Positions 19,516 through 23,777 of a DNA stretch of 23,777 bases are shown here, piece after piece. This DNA is from Pigoraptor chileana. Lineage: Eukaryota > Opisthokonta > Filasterea. The stretch is from positions 1 through 23,777 of the forward strand of contig CALSCR010001762.1 of the NCBI GenBank assembly GCA_943704495.1, given 5' to 3'. Positions within the stretch are counted from its first letter, which is position 1; each line of letters begins with the position of its first letter. The position numbers were made by a program, and so were the translations under genes. Below the pieces are notes generated by a model. That model was given only the letters and a program-made list of their open reading frames with translations. It did no database searches and had not been told where the DNA came from.

Positions 19516-21542
19516 CTGTATGTGTGTGCATGTATGTGTCTGCGTGTGCGTATCTGCGTGTGTGTGTACGCATGTGTGTGTGCCAAGCATTTACTGCTCG
19601 CATAATACCAGTATTGTGTGTTTTGTACTTTGATTTGTGTAAGCATTGGTCACAATATCGTACTCACCGCAAACCCATCAACACACCGCGTGTGCCCCTT
19701 TGTTCTTCTTCAAACTCACTGCACTGCTACTACTGCAGCCGCTTCCTGTTGCTGTGTTTGTGCATCCTGAGTCCCCAAACACCGGCGAGCACTGGATGGA
19801 CCGTGAAATCAGCTTTGCAAAGGTCAAACTGACAAACAAGATCGATGATGCATTTGGTCACATTATGCTCAATACGTTTCAAAAGTATATTCCAAGGTTC
19901 CATGGTGCGTGAATGCAGCAAATTCCGCTTGTCTGTGTGTGTGTGTATGTGTGGTATTTGTGTGTGCGTTGCTGTATGTGTGAGTATGTGATATTTGTAT
20001 GCCGCAGGTGCGTGTGAGTGTGTGTTTCTGTGTGCATCTTCGCGTGGGTTGTTTGTGTTTGTTGTGTCTCGTTTGAATGGATGGGCAATTATTTTGGATA
20101 ATGTTCGTTGCTAATCCGGCTCTCAACAAGTGCGTGCATGCATGCATGCGTGTGCTTCTGTGCTTGTTGCTTTTGTCTGTAATTCCGCGTGGTATGTGTG
20201 CTGAACACGATGTGTCATGGTTACATTCTGCAAAATAACGCAGTCGTCAGGGTCAATCCTCCGCCCCAACAACCAACCGAGATCAAGGTGGAAAGTTTCC
20301 AGGAGACAGAGTTTATCGGCGTCACGGCATACCAGAATGAGGTCATGAAGGAGATGAAGAAGAATGCCAACCCCTTTGCAAGACCGCGTCTTGCCGTCAA
20401 CGAACGCGGCGACGACTCTGACTCAAGCGACGGCTTTGACAAGAGGGGCGGGTGAGTGACACTCGCGCCGTCTGTGCCTGTCTGGATGGGCCAGGGTTGT
20501 GTGTGTGTGTTGGGGGGGGGTTGCAGACATATGCCGGTTGCTCTGTGTGTGTGTGAAACGCACAAACGACACCAATACAGCGGACAAGCCTTCTGCACTT
20601 GCGTTCATTGGTCACGTGCATAGTTCGACTGCGCATCTCATCGCTCGCGCGTGTGCGTTGTTATTTTTACAGCACACGAATCGACTTTGAGACGGGACGG
20701 GATGAGGACAGGGTGGGTTGTTGTTGTTGTCGTCGTCGTTGTTGTGCGCTCCAATCGACGGAGGAGAATATTGTTGCCTATGTTGGCGACCTTACAACAG
20801 TATCGTTGCACCTTTTCTTAATCATTCTATTCCCCTTGCCTCGATCACTCCCTTCAACTTCCTTTGTACTCACACACACACTCACTCACACATTCACACA
20901 CGTGTTCTCTCTTCCTCTGTTTCGGGAGTCGATGGCTTTGAAAGGCATTTTGAGTACTGAAGGTCTATGCATATCTTGTGTTGTGGAGTCCAATGGCGTG
21001 GTGCATGAGGCACTCACTTGGATCACTTAAATCTCACCAGTTTGTCCTTGCGACCGCATGTGGCATGTGTCTCTCTCTCTTTATGTTCTTGCAGAGGTCG
21101 TACAAGCGGAGAAAGGTTGAGACCCGGCGCGACACATCACCGTCTCCGCCAGGTATGGATGCCCTCGTGTGCGCATGCATGGGTTGCAAAGGGCAGAGAA
21201 AGTTGTTGTCGTTTGTCTGTGGGTTGTTCACAGACTACTTCTGTTTCGGCGCCGAAAGCCAAAAATTATGCACTGATGTTCGGGTTCTGAACACATCACA
21301 ACACAAACACACGCACACACACGCACACAGCCTTCCTGGCGGACGATGGAGATTACTCGACTCTCCCGGCACCGGTCAACATTCTCGTTGCAGACGACGA
21401 TGCCGTCACACGCATGCTGATGGAGGGATTCTTAAAGAGCTTTGGTTTCTTGGGTGAGCCGCTCTTTTTGTTCTCTTTTTGCAAAGACAAAGTGCATAAC
21501 AAGCCAAGGATACTTGCTTGAATTCTTGTTCGTGATTCTGTG

Positions 21543-21573
<31 letters not shown>

Positions 21574-22669
21574 GTGTAACCGCAGTGAGAATCTTTCTTT
21601 GCTCACCTCATCCGCTGCCAACAAACCGAACAAACAAACAAACAAACAGTGACGAATGTGTCGAACGGCAAGGAGGCGTATGATCTTCTTTTGCGCGACG
21701 ACTGTCCGTTCCACGCGGCGCTGATCGACTGCCACATGCCCGTGATGGATGGCTTTGATCTGCTCAGGAACATTGTCGGCGCCAACCGACCCGAACACCT
21801 CAAATGCGCCCTCATTCGTACGTGCATTCTTTCATTCTGTCGTGTTGTCTCCCGTTCCACAGTTGGTGTGCGTGTGAGTGTGTGTGTGTGTGTGTGTTTC
21901 GCAGACAGACTAGTAAGTTTTTCAGTCCCAATTATAACCCACTTTTTTTCCTTTTTGTGTTACTGCGCAGTGATGTCTGCAATCGGCGGGAATTCGTATG
22001 CAGAGAAGGCGATTGACTTGGGTGCCGACGGTGGGTGGATATACAGCTTTCATCTGTGTGGGTGTGGTGTTTGTGTGTGTGTGTGTGTGTGCAATTGCAG
22101 GAGGGCCTGTAACCCACTACCTCGCTCTTTGTCACTCGTGTTTGGCTGATGCATGCGACCTCGACTTGGGCTTATCTGTCCCGTCTTGCACGCGCTTGTT
22201 CCTGTGCGCCCGTCAATGCCCCGTCTTGGCAATCCGATGTAGACTATCTCCCAAAACCGGTGCCTCGACGCCTGCTCAAGAAACGCATTGACTATTATCT
22301 CGCGCGGAGGTTTTACCGGGACAACGAGGACAAGATGCTCGCCACCCTGGATGCGAAGCGCGCAGAGGTGACGCAGATGGCGCAGTCGAATAAGATGGTC
22401 ATGGCGGGCATCAAGCTCAAAGACCTCGCCATCATGCAGCTGTCGTCGGAGGTGCGGTTTTGCTCCTTGTTTGTTTGTTTGTTGTTTGTTTTTTTCTGTC
22501 TGCTTAATTATATATTTTTATTGGGGTTGGGGCTGTGTGTGTTTTGTGCGATTGTGAGACAGAACATTTACTTTGTGATCGCTCAAGCATTTGCTGGGTG
22601 TGCGTGGGGGTTGCTGGTTACTTGTAGTTGTAGTAGGCCTTTTGGTGTTGTTTGTGCGCATGCGTGTGG

Positions 22670-22701
<32 letters not shown>

Positions 22702-23057
22702 TCCTCGCCTGGCGGGGAGCCACAGTTGTATGGAATGGCATTCGGTTGTTTGTCGGAGAGTCAATCGTTGTCGCAAACCAAAGCGAATTTTTGACGTTGG
22801 GTTCCATTTGATCGCTTTCTCTCTCTCTCGTCTCATGTCGCATGACCACGACGCCGTCAATACTAACTTTGAATCCTACATGACACGGCGCCTACACTCA
22901 TAAACACACAAACATGCACACACAATCTGAACACACGCACACACACACACATAAACTACACACACACACACACACACACATGCAGGCCGAGCACCTCCGC
23001 CTCCGATTGAAGATGCAAATGAGAGAGGGGGATGCACACGGTCAAGAAGCGTCGTAA
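16985..23057 (+). CDS. T-box transcription factor fused to a two-component receiver domain, 13 exons
   Basis: Exons: 16985-17010, 17154-17465, 17808-18900, 19268-19390, 19739-19904, 20244-20451, 20673-20712, 21095-21152, 21331-21453, 21650-21817, 21971-22030, 22243-22451, 22986-23057. They sum to 2658 bases, 885 residues; all junctions are GT-AG and keep frame. Residues 1-445 are Met/Gly/Gln/Asn-rich, with two poly-Gln runs and several TP motifs. About 447-622 is a T-box: GRCLFPALK-IRVSGL, LLDFV, FRYKYDGQKWIE, VHPESPNTGEHWM, VKLTNK, IMLNTFQKYIPR, TEFIGVTAYQNE, NPFA. A charged linker with an NLS-like YKRRK (about 659) follows. About 691-800 is a receiver: DDD (697-699), LIDCHMPVMDG with phospho-acceptor D743, MSA (S775) and PKP with K797. 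The tail (about 800-875) is charged and helical, perhaps a coiled coil. Inferred role: nuclear DNA-binding factor whose activity responds to His-Asp phosphorelay. The start ATG, in a short first exon with a strong donor (GGCGG/GTAAGTG), is the least certain point. Confidence 0.92.
17631..17740 (+). repeat. Dispersed intronic repeat, copy A (T-box gene intron 2)
   Basis: The unit runs GGAGTCGATGGG, TTTTGAGTACTGAAGGT, a pyrimidine spacer, GTGGAGTCCATGGGC and a TAAA-CACTGACTTG segment, then CT-rich sequence up to the acceptor. It shares this order with the copy at 20925. Its halves begin alike (GGAGTC-ATGG), so the element itself may be a degenerate dimer. Confidence 0.75.
17804..17808 (+). other. 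NAGNAG tandem acceptor before T-box gene exon 3
   Basis: The 3' splice site reads AAGCAG, so splicing after either AG (at 17804 or 17807) keeps frame and changes the protein by a single residue in the low-complexity N-terminal half. I used the downstream AG. Confidence 0.6.
18016..18375 (+). repeat. Poly-Gln/Asn low-complexity coding repeats in T-box gene exon 3
   Basis: Two CAA/CAG runs (about 18016-18053 and 18277-18375) encode Gln-rich segments with interspersed His, Pro and Met. Between them (18073-18190) is an Asn/Gly/Ser-rich stretch. They resemble activation-type or phase-separating low-complexity segments, and mixed CAA/CAG codons suggest protein-level retention, not a recent pure expansion. 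Confidence 0.85.
20925..21035 (+). repeat. Dispersed intronic repeat, copy B (T-box gene intron 7)
   Basis: The unit runs GGAGTCGATGGC, TTTTGAGTACTGAAGGT, GTGGAGTCCAATGGC, then GGCACTCACTTGGATC and TTAAATCTC. It is co-linear with copy A (17631-17740), with exact identity over 17 bases at TTTTGAGTACTGAAGGT. A CT-rich tract and the exon 8 acceptor follow. Confidence 0.75.
22452..22985 (+). other. Last intron of the T-box-receiver gene, with facing TG and CA tracts
   Basis: The longest intron in the gene (534 bases) holds a (TG)n tract at about 22670-22700 and CA-rich runs at 22901-22984 that lead into the TGCAG acceptor. The middle is unique sequence without a gene. The downstream exon is only 72 bases and encodes the final 23 residues. 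Confidence 0.8.
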
Positions 23058-23464
23058 TGGTGGTGCCTGCCCACTGCTCAATCCTGCGTGCGTTCATGTT
23101 TTCGCTTTTTGTTTTCTTCTTTTCCTTTCGCGTATGTTTTTTCTTTTTCCATATTGATTGCGTTGCAACGCTTGCGTCTGCGTGTGTGTGTGTGTGTACT
23201 TTTGCGTCGGATGGATTTGTGTTGTGGTGGTTTATTGTTTAGTGGCGGCTGTTGGCGGCGGTGCGTGCGCGTGCATCCTGGATATTGCTGTGAATCCTTA
23301 CTATAAAAGAAAGCTGAGGAAACATAAGTAACGGCGCTGTCTCAGTCTAACATCCCTCACATCAGCCAGTCACACGCAGTATGGGCTCAGTTTGAGTGAC
23401 GAGTATGGCGCCACGCTGCTTTTATGTTACTATGCACTTAGTAGTCGCAGTGGTGGCGACACAC
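23058..23464. other. Convergent intergenic region between the T-box-receiver gene and GET3
   Basis: About 400 bases with both 3' UTRs and no credible gene. On the minus strand AATAAA (plus-strand TTTATT, 23231-23236) lies about 230 bases past the GET3 stop. I found no canonical signal for the T-box gene on the plus strand. Confidence 0.5.
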
Positions 23465-23661
23465 TCAAATGTCCCCAGGTCGCTTGGTGGAGTACGGCTC
23501 GCACAGGTAGTGCGAGAACTCCTTGATGCGATCCGAGCCGCGCACCTCGTGTGTGAGCAGCGGCAGCTTCACGACGTGGAAGTCAGTGTAGAGATCGTTG
23601 ATCTGGTCAAGATATTTGCCCTGAATCGCAACGCGCGCCGTGCACAGTTCACAGCCGACGT
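23465..23661 (-). CDS. GET3: GET3/ASNA1 (TRC40), C-terminal exon, partial gene
   Basis: The last exon encodes the C-terminal end of the cytosolic ATPase that delivers tail-anchored proteins to the ER. Visible hallmarks in order are the zinc-binding CELC (CxxC, which joins the homodimer), [25 protein letters not shown] and an EPY near the end, about 65 residues in all. The acceptor lies at 23662-23663 (minus strand CCATCCCAG/ACGTCGG) after a pyrimidine-rich stretch. Sequence upstream of it, though open, is therefore read as intron. The ATPase motifs and the rest of the protein are beyond the window edge. ArsA-like bacterial proteins are related, but the CxxC and the match over the whole segment favour eukaryotic GET3. 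Confidence 0.92.
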
Positions 23662-23777
23662 CTGGGATGGCAACAGCAGCGGGGACGGGGGTGAGAGGCA
23701 TGCAGGGGTAAAGCACGTGTCACGTGCCACAGGCTCATAGAATGTGTACACGCCATATAAGAAGTGGGTGGGTGGGT
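23662..23777 (-). other. GET3 intron, running off the window
   Basis: The stretch upstream of the last GET3 exon is pyrimidine-rich on the minus strand near the acceptor and lacks recognisable GET3 coding sequence. It includes two adjacent CACGTG boxes (23714-23719 and 23721-23726) and ends in a GGGT repeat at the edge. Confidence 0.6.

Noticed and set aside
20452-21330. A two-gene model: a T-box gene ending at the TGA after exon 6 and a separate receiver gene downstream.
   Set aside because: The sequence after the exon 6 codons is a strong donor (GG/GTGAGT). Exons 7 and 8 have good splice sites and compatible phases, and no in-frame ATG precedes the receiver core in exons 7-9. RNA evidence would settle it.
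21331-22451. Receiver domain as bacterial contamination or recent bacterial gene insertion.
   Set aside because: It is split by three GT-AG introns with the same TG/CA-rich character as neighbouring genes and lies in frame within a eukaryotic gene.
23662-23716. Upstream extension of the last GET3 exon (an open frame starting at a Met codon at 23716).
   Set aside because: Its translation does not match GET3, is pyrimidine-driven Pro/Val/Ala sequence, and ends exactly at a good acceptor.

Overview
The window is nuclear DNA from an intron-rich eukaryote. Genes are interrupted by GT-AG introns of about 70-530 bases, and many introns are largely TG/CA microsatellite. An animal/fungal-type T-box protein, a near full-length UPF1 with a long SQ-rich tail, ECD and GET3 together suggest a unicellular opisthokont (a holozoan protist or an early-diverging fungus). 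T-box factors are known mainly from those lineages. I cannot name the species from sequence alone.

Layout. (1) 218-2015, minus: a three-exon ankyrin-repeat protein of unknown role. (2) 2735-11823, plus: UPF1, the RNA helicase of nonsense-mediated decay, rebuilt here as 24 exons and 1111 residues, with one probable GC-AG intron. (3) 12896-15526, minus: ECD (ecdysoneless/SGT1 family), 876 residues in one uninterrupted exon. (4) 16985-23057, plus: a 13-exon gene for an 885-residue protein with a Met/Gly/Gln-rich N-terminal half, a T-box DNA-binding domain, a basic linker, a complete two-component receiver domain and a helical tail. (5) 23465-23661, minus: the last exon of GET3/ASNA1, whose upstream exons lie beyond the window. 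Genes alternate in strand, so there are two divergent intergenic regions (2016-2734 and 15527-16984) and two convergent ones (11824-12895 and 23058-23464).

The main discovery candidate is the T-box-receiver fusion. All splice junctions keep frame from the T-box into the receiver. The receiver has the acidic pair, the phospho-acceptor Asp, the Ser and the Lys expected of a working phosphorelay output, and it is itself split by introns, so it is not bacterial contamination. The architecture is analogous to fungal Skn7 (HSF DNA-binding domain plus receiver) and suggests a T-box factor controlled by histidine-kinase phosphorelay. I am not aware of a described T-box protein of this kind.

Secondary points are a dense CACGTG/TGACGTCA cluster and a T-half-site-like motif in the promoter region shared by ECD and the T-box gene, a small dispersed repeat in introns of both large genes, GU tracts at intron starts paired with CA tracts at intron ends, a six-fold SQ array in UPF1, and a possible poison exon in UPF1 intron 4. 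The five genes look like independent housekeeping or regulatory loci, not a functional cluster.
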